Shown here in pieces: positions 27,601 through 35,251 of a stretch of DNA of 64,000 nucleotides. The stretch comes from Brachybacterium faecium DSM 4810 (GTDB lineage: Bacteria; Actinomycetota; Actinomycetes; Actinomycetales; Dermabacteraceae): NCBI GenBank assembly GCA_000023405.1, contig CP001643.1, forward strand, positions 3,100,001-3,164,000. Direction: 5' to 3'. A model generated the notes under the pieces. The model had not been told where the DNA came from. It saw only the letters and a list, made by a program, of their open reading frames with translations, and did no database searches. The position numbers were made by a program, and so were the translations under genes. Every line of letters begins with the position of its first letter. Positions within the stretch are counted from its first letter, which is position 1.

Positions 27601-28534
27601 TGCCGGGACGCAGAGTCAGCGCACGCCGCAGACATTGTTCAGCGGACTGGAAGTCCATGGCGAGCAGATGGTTGCGCCCCGCCCTGTAGTAGAGCCCGGC
27701 CCGCCTCCACACTTCCGCAGCGTCAAGAGCGGCACGCTCGAAATCCAGAGCGGCAAAATCCCAGCACTTGGCCTCTTCGTGGAAGACACCGATTCCCCAC
27801 TTGTTGCTATCCAACTTACGGTCGCCATCGACCGCTCGCGCGTACCGAACTCGAGAGGCTTCCAGGTTTCCCGACGCCGCGAAAGCTCGGCCGCATCTGT
27901 ACCACCACCAGCTCCTGGGCGACAGCGAGCACGCATCGTCGAAGGCGAGTGCGGCATCGTGAAGACGGCCTGCCTCTTCGAGCACCGTTGCGAAGTGATA
28001 GGTCCAGTTCGCGTCGTTACTCCGCTCACCGCGTCGAGAAGCGAGCACCTCTGCCCGCAGCCAGGCTGGATCGTCACGATTCAGTTCTGGGGATTTCGTC
28101 GACTTGCCGGACTCATCTGACTGCGCCGAGTCCGATTTCTCGAGCTTAAGTTGCTTGAGTTCTTGCTGAGCGTTCCGATTCTGGATGGATGCGAGGATTT
28201 CACCGTATTCGGGCTCAGAGGGGTTCTGCTCTGCTGCACGGCGAGCGATGCGTTCGGCACCGTAGGCGTCGCCGGTGCGCTCCAGACTCACGGCGAGACG
28301 CTTCACGGACTGAAGGCTTGCATAGCCGCCTTCAACGGCCATCTCGAGAAAAGGAATCGCCTCATGGTAGTTCTCTGACCTGTATTCGAGGTTCCCGATC
28401 CTAAAGTTTGCTTCAGCATCATCCGGTGCTGCCGCCCTCGCATACCACTTTCGCGCCTCAGCAAACTTTCCTCGGTGCTCGAAGTATGCACCCATCCGCA
28501 ATTGCAGGGCACGGGAAAGTGGTAGTGCGTTCAC
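24686..28534 (-). CDS. Giant TPR-glycerophosphotransferase-GT4 fusion protein
   Basis: This 1282-residue protein has three regions. Residues about 1-390 are tetratricopeptide-like helical repeats (for example GKFAEARKWYARAAAPDDAE and later ALTLRPGNTAWARMLADALE). Residues about 540-870 form a CDP-glycerol glycerophosphotransferase with YLMTWHGTPLKTLAKDMKEP (His near 617), YAPTWREDSE and LITDFSSIYFDFAITGRPM. Residues about 890-1270 form a GT4 glycosyltransferase with QVGRISPEKNH and LPSFHEGQPMVILEAQTIG. It could both start and extend a glycosylated poly-glycerol-phosphate chain while the TPR part recruits partners. Codon and base use are less GC-rich than the flanks, suggesting transfer. The GTG start is not strongly supported. 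Confidence 0.88.
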   Translation of the reverse strand: MNALPLSRALQLRMGAYFEHRGKFAEARKWYARAAAPDDAEANFRIGNLEYRSENYHEAIPFLEMAVEGGYASLQSVKRLAVSLERTGDAYGAERIARRAAEQNPSEPEYGEILASIQNRNAQQELKQLKLEKSDSAQSDESGKSTKSPELNRDDPAWLRAEVLASRRGERSNDANWTYHFATVLEEAGRLHDAALAFDDACSLSPRSWWWYRCGRAFAASGNLEASRVRYARAVDGDRKLDSNKWGIGVFHEEAKCWDFAALDFERAALDAAEVWRRAGLYYRAGRNHLLAMDFQSAEQCLRRALTLRPGNTAWARMLADALELQDKLEEAAEVLELLARSGELSASAERSLEWARGRIHYKMGDNELAIQHLRASLGDDSERSTDPSGMDVPGVDVPDVDAHPEWQASSLDGNPFMFHGSTDRRGHVERSRIAGALRHESLRMDCLRKAQILSSTNDEEISTSYSTLLARSGDMKKATEVLLRTRVFWGPYPHGFARPKPGTYAYQLAAYMEWRENLPVDPEVILYETNLGLSIDCNPLALCRHLLSGENQYVHVWAVDGDVPIPIDLLEHNDILVVQKDSLQYTRLLATAKYLINNSTFPTYFSRRQEQKYLMTWHGTPLKTLAKDMKEPLVHLNMARNYLQASMAIFPNEHTRHVLIEGTDVHGLLSAEVEITGYPRNDALAKLLPSDVPHQGARVLYAPTWREDSELENQVEELLRVRDAIIEAGHRPLLRAHHYVESAATAVDPEIQFVPRRTPTNDLLPEVDILITDFSSIYFDFAITGRPMLFYTPDWERYAATRGMYFSRAHFPGPICDSLDELRSALVTPTVDSPTRQEFLDEFAPNDDGGAAERVCRAFFSEQEPKQENALSEKSPAHERGVLIRQAFIPNGMTSSFVNLVTTLSERSVPVTVLTDGRAVQEDTGRQSTLAKLPASARVIGRVGMQPKTMLQYHASIASRKNAGAPSKSLRYIIDAMYRAEAHRVLPVTGFISAIEFDGYSEFMARVVRAIGECSYSTAIYLHNDIRDEIRLRMPELKGVVEIVPEFDHVVAVSEGSARVNAEKLGSAYGIDTSRFTYARNLIRPEHIKSQSEIPLPEDVVAFADSANLLLVQVGRISPEKNHAFSVEVIDELQDLGIHAKLLIVGDGPLAPMVSNMVTEKNLDEFVYMAGWVENPYPYIARADAMVLPSFHEGQPMVILEAQTIGTPVIGSDISSLQAMGADGPETLLPLAVSDWVSELRARYDSDRTHSTGFDGDSYVEMALEEFCAATGVEVPSRGSR

Positions 28535-28595
28535 GGTCCGTCTGATTCTTTCCTCGTCGATGGTGCAGCTGTTCCCTGGTGCTTGACCTTACGCT

Positions 28596-28997
28596 TCAGC
28601 GGCCCACCGGCACGGCGCCGAGGTCGCCCTTGATCTGAGTCGTGGAAATATCGGGAGTGCGCGGCAGGTACACGACCTCGCACTGGTCGCGGAGGAAGTT
28701 GAACTTGCCCTCCCAGTCGTCGCCGATGACGAAGGTGTCGATGTTGTAGCGCGCGACGTCTTCGACCTTCTGCTCCCAGTTCGTCTCGGGGATCACGAGG
28801 TCCACGAAGCGGATCGACTCGAGCATGCGTCGCCGCTCTTCCCACGAGTAGTAGCAGGTCTTGCCCTTGCCGGCGTTGAACTCATCCGTGGACAGCGCGA
28901 CCACGAGGTAGTCACCGAGGGACCGCGCGCGTCGCAAGAGCTCGATGTGCCCGTAGTGGAGCAGGTCGTACGTGCCGTAGGTAATGACTCGCTGCAT
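28596..28997 (-). CDS. tagD: Glycerol-3-phosphate cytidylyltransferase
   Basis: This 133-residue protein matches the usual TagD length. It has the nucleotidyltransferase signature GTYDLLHYGHIELLRRA, with HxGH at the active site, and the C-terminal RTPDISTTQIK block that binds CTP. ATG 28997 is preceded by AAAGG, and longer upstream frames lack the family's sequence. The enzyme makes CDP-glycerol from glycerol-3-phosphate and CTP in the cytoplasm, feeding the three glycerophosphotransferase domains encoded around it. gpsA upstream in the same operon supplies its substrate. Confidence 0.96.
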   Translation of the reverse strand: MQRVITYGTYDLLHYGHIELLRRARSLGDYLVVALSTDEFNAGKGKTCYYSWEERRRMLESIRFVDLVIPETNWEQKVEDVARYNIDTFVIGDDWEGKFNFLRDQCEVVYLPRTPDISTTQIKGDLGAVPVGR

Positions 28998-29052
28998 GTC
29001 GTGCCTTTCGTGGTCGTTGTGAACTCCCCGTAGCTGATCGTTCACCCAATGT

Positions 29053-32000
29053 TCAGCGTATCGAGAGGTCCTTGTCATCCTCCTGTGCGGAACCTGACCC
29101 GACTGTGCCGTGCATCGCATCGACGATCACGCCTCGCAGGTGGGCGACGCTCTCCCGGGCGCTGTTCACCTCATGGGAAGGGCTCGGACCCGCGTCGAGT
29201 GCGGTGCGGGCGAGTTTGGTGACCTGGTCCTGGTCCCTCGACATCGGCAGGCCGAGGTCCTCCGGCCATCGGCCGTAGAACCCTCGCTCGACATCGCGGT
29301 ACCACTCGAGGTCGGGAGCGTGGGCGATCATCGGCTTCCCCGTCAGTCGGTAGTCGAAGAAGATGCTCGAATAGTCGGAGACGAGCACGTCGCTGGCGAG
29401 CATGAGGTCCTCGACGTGCGGGTAGGTGCTCACATCGATCACTCCAGGCCCCTCCGCGCGGAGGCCGTTCATATGGTGGCTCCGCACAAGCACCCAGGCA
29501 TCCGCCGCTGCTGCCAGCCTCGCGGGATCCATCAGGGCGTGCATCGACTCCTCACCCGAGGCCCCGCGCATCCTCTCCCTCCACGTCGGTGCGTACAGCA
29601 CCACCCTGTCGTCTGCAGGTATCCCCAGCTCATTCCTCACGTGTGCACGGCCCTCGTCCCCCTGCTCCAGGCGGACGTTGCACGGCTGCTCCCCGAGATG
29701 GACCGGACCGTCGTACTGCAGCGCTGACCGTAGCCGACGTTCCGCCGCCGAATCCTGAGCCAGCAGCAGATCCCACTCCCCCGCCTGGCGCCGGATGAGG
29801 CGGCGATACACCAGCGGCGTGAAGCTGGGCGGGGCGTCGTGGATGAGCCTCTTGATCGGCGTCCCGTGCCACGTCTGCACGACCATCTGCCCGGGCCGCT
29901 TCGAGAACCAATGCGGGAAGTTGTTGTTCGTGACCAGGACCTGCGAGGTGCGCAATGCCGAGAACCATGCCTCGGTGCCCGCGACCACCGGCGTCGCGCC
30001 GGGAGGAACCGGAACGGTCCCGTCCACCACGGACCACCACAGGGGAACGTCTGTTGCCCCCTGGAGACCGTCGAGGATCGCGCGAGGGTTCCCGCCGGAG
30101 GACTTCCCGTTGAACGATTCGAAGAAGATCCCGGGCCGCAGCGCTCCGAAGTTCTTCGCGATCAGCCGGCTCCTGCCGGCACGGGTGCGCTCTTTCCGCG
30201 ACAGCGGCGGGCCCAGGGTGATCCCGAGCGCACCGCCTCTCTGCGGGGTGAGGCGCACGCTGCGGCACGCCCCCTCGACGTAATGCTCGCCCTTTCGCAG
30301 ATCTCGTCCCGCACGCGCCCATCCCTCGGGCCCCTGGTCATCTCCGAGCGACCACCGGACGAAATAGCCGTCGGAGGGGAACGAGCCATCGGAGAGATCG
30401 AGGTCAGCGCTCCAGCGCCCTCCCTCGCTCTCCCGCGCCGACAGTCGGGTGCGAGCGCGTGAGGAGACGAGCCAGATCCGGGGGACGAGCTCAGGCGGGT
30501 CCACCCGCCCGGACAGCGTCGCGACGACGCCGTCGACGCTCACCTCATCGACAGTGACGCGAGCAGTGCGTTGTTCGATCCGGAGATCGCCCGACCGGTC
30601 CGGAATCGCACGCACTGCACGCGCCCTCGCCGCGCGGACCTTGCGGTCCCAGGAGATCGGGAAAGCACGTCCGTCCCGAAGGATCTGGACCTCGTAGGCC
30701 CGCTCGCCCCGATAGACCGCTCCGTCCTGCATCGGCGGCAGGTCGAAGCCGATGTCGAGGCGCCGTCCATCGACAGAGACCGTTCCGTCGATGACCATGC
30801 TCTGACGTCTCGCGACAGCGCGGACTCTGCCCTCGAGCAGCCTCGGATCCGTGCACCGGACCCGGAGATCGACATGGTCTGGCCGAGCGCGCACCCGTCG
30901 GATCACGAACGGGGAGACGTCGACGGAGGAAATCGTCGCCGTGCCGTCATCGGCAGCAGCCATGGCGAACTGTCGATCCCCATCGACCGGGCCCAACCGA
31001 TAGTTCAACGAGGTCACCGGGAGCGGCATGCGGGCCTCGAGAGCATGCCCGCCGAGACGAGTGCGCACTCGTATCTGCTGGACAGCGGCGCCAGCCAGTG
31101 GGACTCGTGCACGGATCCCCGCGCGCGTGTACGAGCGCCAGGGATCATTCGCCGTCTGGTCCGCCCACGGCGCTCTCACGCTCTCGACCGTTCCGAGCTC
31201 TCCTGCGATGCCGTCACCGCTCACCGCGGCGATCTCCACGGCCAGCGGAGTGAGCTGCGGATCGAGGCCGGCGACATGCACCTCAGCCTTCAGCTCGATG
31301 CATCGAGCATCCTGAAAGCGCATCTTGCGCGCTGTGCAGACAAGCCGGATATCGTGCGAGGAGAGCCTGCGGACGTGCTCGGGGACCTCGCTCCAGCGCT
31401 GGAGGAGCGGATGCACCGCACGGAGCTCACCGGTCGTCTCGTCGAGGACGAGCGGAAGAGCACTGGTCTCCTCCCACCGTGTGGCGAGGACGTCGTCGAG
31501 GATCTCGGGGTCGGACTGGCTCAGTGCCCAGGCGGTCATGCGTTCCCAGAACCCGAACGTGCTCCAGGTGCTCTGGTCGACCAGAGGGGTGAGCTCGGCG
31601 CCGATCTGCTGCAGCTCATCCCTGAACTGCGGTGAGGCGACAGGAACCTTCTCGGCATACATCAGGAGGTCCCTCCCGAGCCAGACGGCCAGGAGGTGCT
31701 GCCGTACGACGGACGAGGCCCCATGCTCGTCCAGCATGAGCCGCATCCGATGGAGCACAGTTCGTCGATCGGCGAGATCCGCGAGGCGTGACTTCGACTG
31801 GGACCGGGTCACCCGTCCTTCGGGAAGGCGCCATGAGTACACGTCCGTCGCGAGCACGTCGATATGCCGCGCGTGGAGCGCGGCGGCGAGGCTCGGCTCC
31901 TGGTCCTCGTAATTCACGTCCTCCGGGATGGGATGGACCTTCGCACGCCAGAAGGAGGTGCGGTAGAGGCCGTTCCAGAGGACGGGCTCGTCGAGGAGGT

Positions 32001-32514
32001 CGGGGAACTCGTCGGCCGTGGTCGCGAGCCGCTCCCGGGCGTGCACCCGTGCACTGACCTTGGGCCGATGGGATCCCATCGCGCTGTGTCGGCGGTATGC
32101 GCCTTTGACGACATCGGACCCGCTGCTGCGGGCCGCGGTGAGCATCGCGTCGAGCGCCCCGGGGAGCATGACGTCGTCCGCGTCGACGAACGCCAGGAAT
32201 CGCCCACGCGCTCTCTCCACGCCGCGGTTCCGCGCAGCGCCCGGGCCACGCTTCTCTCCGTCCAGGGCGATCACGCGTCGATCACGTGCCGCAAGGCCCA
32301 TGACGATGTCCCGAGAAACATCCGTCGAGCCATCGTCCACAACGATCACCTCGACCTCGCGGAGCGACTGGTTCAGGACGCTGCGCACCGCGGCCTCGAC
32401 GTAGGGCTCGGCGTCTCGGCACGGGATCACCACGCTGACCACGGGGCGGCGGCTCCGGCGCCGCACCGCACGGAGCGCCTTGCGCAGCGGTGTGCCGAGG
32501 GATCTGCGCGTCAC
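29053..32514 (-). CDS. GT2 glycosyltransferase-CDP-glycerol glycerophosphotransferase fusion
   Basis: This 1153-residue protein begins with a basic stretch and a GT2 domain (about residues 24-240): VSVVIPCRDAEPYVEAAVRS, VIVVDDGSTD and FVDADDVMLPGALDA. A long middle part (about 330-760) looks beta-rich and has no recognised family. The C-terminal part (about 790-1130) is a CDP-glycerol glycerophosphotransferase with VQTWHGTPIKRLIHDAP near 881, YAPTWRERM and SDYSSIFFDYRLTGKPM near 1051. GTG 32514 follows gpsA by eight bases. GTG 32526 (four-base overlap) is an alternative. It probably adds a sugar and glycerol-phosphate to the same polymer. The middle region may be a binding domain. Confidence 0.88.
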   Translation of the reverse strand: MTRRSLGTPLRKALRAVRRRSRRPVVSVVIPCRDAEPYVEAAVRSVLNQSLREVEVIVVDDGSTDVSRDIVMGLAARDRRVIALDGEKRGPGAARNRGVERARGRFLAFVDADDVMLPGALDAMLTAARSSGSDVVKGAYRRHSAMGSHRPKVSARVHARERLATTADEFPDLLDEPVLWNGLYRTSFWRAKVHPIPEDVNYEDQEPSLAAALHARHIDVLATDVYSWRLPEGRVTRSQSKSRLADLADRRTVLHRMRLMLDEHGASSVVRQHLLAVWLGRDLLMYAEKVPVASPQFRDELQQIGAELTPLVDQSTWSTFGFWERMTAWALSQSDPEILDDVLATRWEETSALPLVLDETTGELRAVHPLLQRWSEVPEHVRRLSSHDIRLVCTARKMRFQDARCIELKAEVHVAGLDPQLTPLAVEIAAVSGDGIAGELGTVESVRAPWADQTANDPWRSYTRAGIRARVPLAGAAVQQIRVRTRLGGHALEARMPLPVTSLNYRLGPVDGDRQFAMAAADDGTATISSVDVSPFVIRRVRARPDHVDLRVRCTDPRLLEGRVRAVARRQSMVIDGTVSVDGRRLDIGFDLPPMQDGAVYRGERAYEVQILRDGRAFPISWDRKVRAARARAVRAIPDRSGDLRIEQRTARVTVDEVSVDGVVATLSGRVDPPELVPRIWLVSSRARTRLSARESEGGRWSADLDLSDGSFPSDGYFVRWSLGDDQGPEGWARAGRDLRKGEHYVEGACRSVRLTPQRGGALGITLGPPLSRKERTRAGRSRLIAKNFGALRPGIFFESFNGKSSGGNPRAILDGLQGATDVPLWWSVVDGTVPVPPGATPVVAGTEAWFSALRTSQVLVTNNNFPHWFSKRPGQMVVQTWHGTPIKRLIHDAPPSFTPLVYRRLIRRQAGEWDLLLAQDSAAERRLRSALQYDGPVHLGEQPCNVRLEQGDEGRAHVRNELGIPADDRVVLYAPTWRERMRGASGEESMHALMDPARLAAAADAWVLVRSHHMNGLRAEGPGVIDVSTYPHVEDLMLASDVLVSDYSSIFFDYRLTGKPMIAHAPDLEWYRDVERGFYGRWPEDLGLPMSRDQDQVTKLARTALDAGPSPSHEVNSARESVAHLRGVIVDAMHGTVGSGSAQEDDKDLSIR

Positions 32515-32522
32515 GCCGTCGC

Positions 32523-33524
32523 TCACTCCGGGCGCACCGACCGTGAGAGCAGAGCCGAGGTGGCCTGTTCGATGGTCACGCCATGGTCCACCACGCCGAC
32601 GAGGCTCCGGGTGATGGGCATGTCGATGTCGAGGCTCTGGGCGAGCTCCTCCACGGCGCGGGCCGTGGCGACGCCTTCGGCCGTCTGCCCCACCTCGGCG
32701 AGCGCCGCCTCCACGTCCAGCCCCCGCCCCAGCGCGTTGCCGAGACGGTGGTTGCGGGACAGCGGCGAGGTGCAGGTGGCGACGAGATCCCCCATGCCCG
32801 CGAGACCGGCGAAGGTGGCCGGCTGCCCGCCGAGGGCCACGCCCAGGCGGGTGATCTCCGCGAGCCCCCGGGTGATGAGCGTGGCGCAGGTGTTGTCCCC
32901 GTAGCCGAGGCCCATGGCGGCACCGACGGCGATCGCGATGACGTTCTTCATCGCGCCGGCGACCTCCACGCCCACCACGTCCTGCGAGACGTAGGAGCGG
33001 AATCCGGGGGCGGCGCACCAGCGGGCGACGGTGTGGGCGATGGACTCGTCCGCCGCTGCGATCACGCTCCCGCTGGGCTGCCGGGCGGCGATCTCGACGG
33101 CGAGGTTGGGGCCGGAGAGCACGGCGATGCGCGCCGGGTCCACCCCGCCGGCCTCGGCGATCACCTGGCTCATGCGCTGATCGGTGCCGCGCTCGATCCC
33201 CTTCGCCAGGGAGAGAACGGGCACGGGCGGAAGGTCGATGCCCGCTCGGCGCCAGTCGGAGAGGTTCTCCCGCAGTCGCTGAGTGGGCAGCGCGAGCACG
33301 ACCCCGTCTGCGCCCTCGAGCGCCTGGGCGACCTCGGCGCTGGCGGTCACCGCGTCGGGGAGCTGCACCTCGCCGAGGTACTCCGGATTGCGGTGGGTCT
33401 CCCGGATCGCGCGGGCCGTCTCCTCGCGGCGCGCCCAGACGGTGACCTCGCAGCCGGCGTCGGCGAGGACGAGCGCGAAGGTGCTCCCCCAGCTTCCGGC
33501 GCCGAGCACCGCGATGCGGGTCAT
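32523..33524 (-). CDS. gpsA: Glycerol-3-phosphate dehydrogenase [NAD(P)+]
   Basis: This 333-residue cytosolic enzyme reduces dihydroxyacetone phosphate to sn-glycerol-3-phosphate. It has the N-terminal Rossmann motif VLGAGSWGSTFALVLADAG, LSLAKGIERGTDQ with the catalytic-region Lys, and the C-terminal block GDNTCATLITRGLAEITRLG with GLAGMGDLVATC. AGGAG lies seven bases before the ATG. It is the first gene of the minus-strand polymer operon, directly upstream of the GT2-glycerophosphotransferase fusion and tagD, so it probably serves polymer synthesis as well as lipids. Whether another copy exists elsewhere cannot be seen. Confidence 0.96.
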   Translation of the reverse strand: MTRIAVLGAGSWGSTFALVLADAGCEVTVWARREETARAIRETHRNPEYLGEVQLPDAVTASAEVAQALEGADGVVLALPTQRLRENLSDWRRAGIDLPPVPVLSLAKGIERGTDQRMSQVIAEAGGVDPARIAVLSGPNLAVEIAARQPSGSVIAAADESIAHTVARWCAAPGFRSYVSQDVVGVEVAGAMKNVIAIAVGAAMGLGYGDNTCATLITRGLAEITRLGVALGGQPATFAGLAGMGDLVATCTSPLSRNHRLGNALGRGLDVEAALAEVGQTAEGVATARAVEELAQSLDIDMPITRSLVGVVDHGVTIEQATSALLSRSVRPE

Positions 33525-33997
33525 GCCCGCACTCCTCGTGCCGTCACAGCCGAGAGGCCACGCGGGAGGACGCCGGCGGGCCGGGCAGGTGCAGAAGGCA
33601 GCATGACCGAACTCTAACCAGTCGATGAATTCTCGGCGAACTCCCGGCGACGCCGCGCGAGGTCGTGATCCTGCTCCCCTCCCTGCTCCCGGGCGCTCTT
33701 CCTGCACGAGTAACGATGTGGTGAACCTCGTGCGGTTAGCTCGCCCGGCAGCCCGCATCGCGCCATCCGGCGAGGTCAGCGGAGGTGACGCAGCCCAGCC
33801 GCCCGGTGAACGACCGGCGACCTCGCGGCGTCGCGCGGATGGCCCGCGGGCGAAACTTCACCGCCTCACGCGCGCGCGTGAGGCATGGGCATCATCGACG
33901 GGGATCTGCGGGGCGCCGGAACGTAGCATGCTCGAGATGCCCGAGCAGCCTCCCGCGCCGCCCGGTGATGCCCCCTCCCTCCTCAGGAGTCCCCTCA
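33525..33997. other. Divergent intergenic region between gpsA and wecC
   Basis: These 473 bases hold no convincing gene. They must contain promoters for both polymer operons. The visible structure is a perfect 22-bp palindrome, listed separately, about 115 bases before the wecC start. Confidence 0.6.
33863..33884. promoter_or_regulatory. Perfect 22-bp palindrome
   Basis: Each half reads GCCTCACGCGC toward the centre, and the second half is its exact reverse complement with no spacer. The absence of a loop favours a DNA-bound dimer site over an RNA hairpin. It sits between two divergent cell-surface operons, so a shared operator is possible. Confidence 0.55.
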
Positions 33998-35251
33998 GTG
34001 AGTCCGAATCTGCCCCTCGATACCGTCGCCGTGATCGGCCTGGGATACATCGGCCTTCCCACAGCCGCAGTGCTCGCCCAGGCGGGCAAGACGGTGATCG
34101 GTGTGGACGTGGCGCAGGCGACCGTCGAGGCGATCAACGCCGGCACCGTGCCCTTCGTCGAAGAGGGGCTCGCGACGGTCGTCGCCGGCACCGTCGCACA
34201 GGGGAAGCTCTCGGCGCAGACGGAGACTCCCCAGGCAGATGCCTACATCGTCTCCGTCCCCACCCCGTTCAAGGGCGACCACGACGCCGACCTCTCGTAC
34301 ATCGAAGCCGCCGCGAAGGGCATCGCCCCGCAGCTCTCCGGAGGCGAGCTGGTGGTGCTCGAATCCACCGCGCCCCCCGGCGCCACCGAGTTCATGGCCG
34401 AGGTGATCCTCGGGCTGCGCCCCGAGCTCACCATGGAGCCGAACCTGCCGAACTCGCTGTACTTCTCGCACGCCCCGGAGCGGGTGCTGCCCGGCCGCAT
34501 CATGGTCGAGATGCTCGAGAACGATCGCATCATCGGCGGTCTGAGCACGGAGGCCGCCGAGCTGAACCGTGATCTGTACGCGAGCTTCTGCACCGGCGAG
34601 CTGCTGCTCACCGACGCCCGCACCGCGGAGATGGCCAAGCTCACCGAGAACGCGTTCCGCGACGTCAACATCGCCTTCGCCAACGAGCTGTCGCTCATCG
34701 CCGAGCGGCAGGGCATCGACGTGTGGGAGCTGATCGAACTCGCCAACCACCACCCGCGCGTGAACATCCTCCAACCCGGGCCCGGCGTGGGCGGCCACTG
34801 CATCGCCGTGGACCCCTGGTTCATCGTCTCCGCGGATCGCGAGAACGCGAAGCTCATCGCCGCGGCCCGCGGCGTCAACGACTCCAAGCCGGAAGCCGTG
34901 CTGGCCAAGGTGCTGGAGCGGGCGGAGCGGCTGAAGCATCCGACGATCGCGGCGCTCGGTCTCGCCTTCAAGGCGAACATCGACGACCTGCGCGAGTCCC
35001 CCAGCAAGGACATCGCCGTCGCGCTCACGGAACGGCTGGACGAGGGCACGGTGCTCGTCGTGGAGCCCAACATCGACGCGCTCCCCCGCGAGTTCGACGG
35101 CCGCGGCAACGTCGAGCTGGCCGCGCTCGAGGACGCCGTCGAGCGTGCCGACATCGTGCTGCTGCTCGTGGACCACGATCCGTTCCGGACCCTCGACCGC
35201 GAGACGCTCCAGGAGAAGGTCGTGATCGACACCAAGGGGCTGTGGCGGTGA
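33998..35251 (+). CDS. wecC: UDP-N-acetyl-D-mannosamine dehydrogenase
   Basis: This 417-residue UDP-sugar dehydrogenase oxidises C6 of UDP-ManNAc to the uronic acid with NAD+. It has the N-terminal VAVIGLGYIGLPTAAVLAQ nucleotide fold, the FSHAPERVLPGR segment, the catalytic cysteine in GPGVGGHCIAVDPWF near residue 267, and a C-terminal domain with LGLAFKANIDDLRESPS. The GTG start follows AGGAG by eight bases. Longer upstream frames lack family sequence. wecB, which makes UDP-ManNAc, lies in the same locus, so a ManNAcA-containing polymer is expected. UDP-GlcNAc/UDP-Glc dehydrogenase is less likely given the wecB partner. Confidence 0.92.
   Translation: MSPNLPLDTVAVIGLGYIGLPTAAVLAQAGKTVIGVDVAQATVEAINAGTVPFVEEGLATVVAGTVAQGKLSAQTETPQADAYIVSVPTPFKGDHDADLSYIEAAAKGIAPQLSGGELVVLESTAPPGATEFMAEVILGLRPELTMEPNLPNSLYFSHAPERVLPGRIMVEMLENDRIIGGLSTEAAELNRDLYASFCTGELLLTDARTAEMAKLTENAFRDVNIAFANELSLIAERQGIDVWELIELANHHPRVNILQPGPGVGGHCIAVDPWFIVSADRENAKLIAAARGVNDSKPEAVLAKVLERAERLKHPTIAALGLAFKANIDDLRESPSKDIAVALTERLDEGTVLVVEPNIDALPREFDGRGNVELAALEDAVERADIVLLLVDHDPFRTLDRETLQEKVVIDTKGLWR

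Noticed and set aside
32515..33018. A long upstream extension of the GT2-glycerophosphotransferase fusion into gpsA
   Set aside because: The extension overlaps gpsA codons in another frame and is only Arg/Gly-rich shadow sequence. The GT2 domain begins right after GTG 32514.
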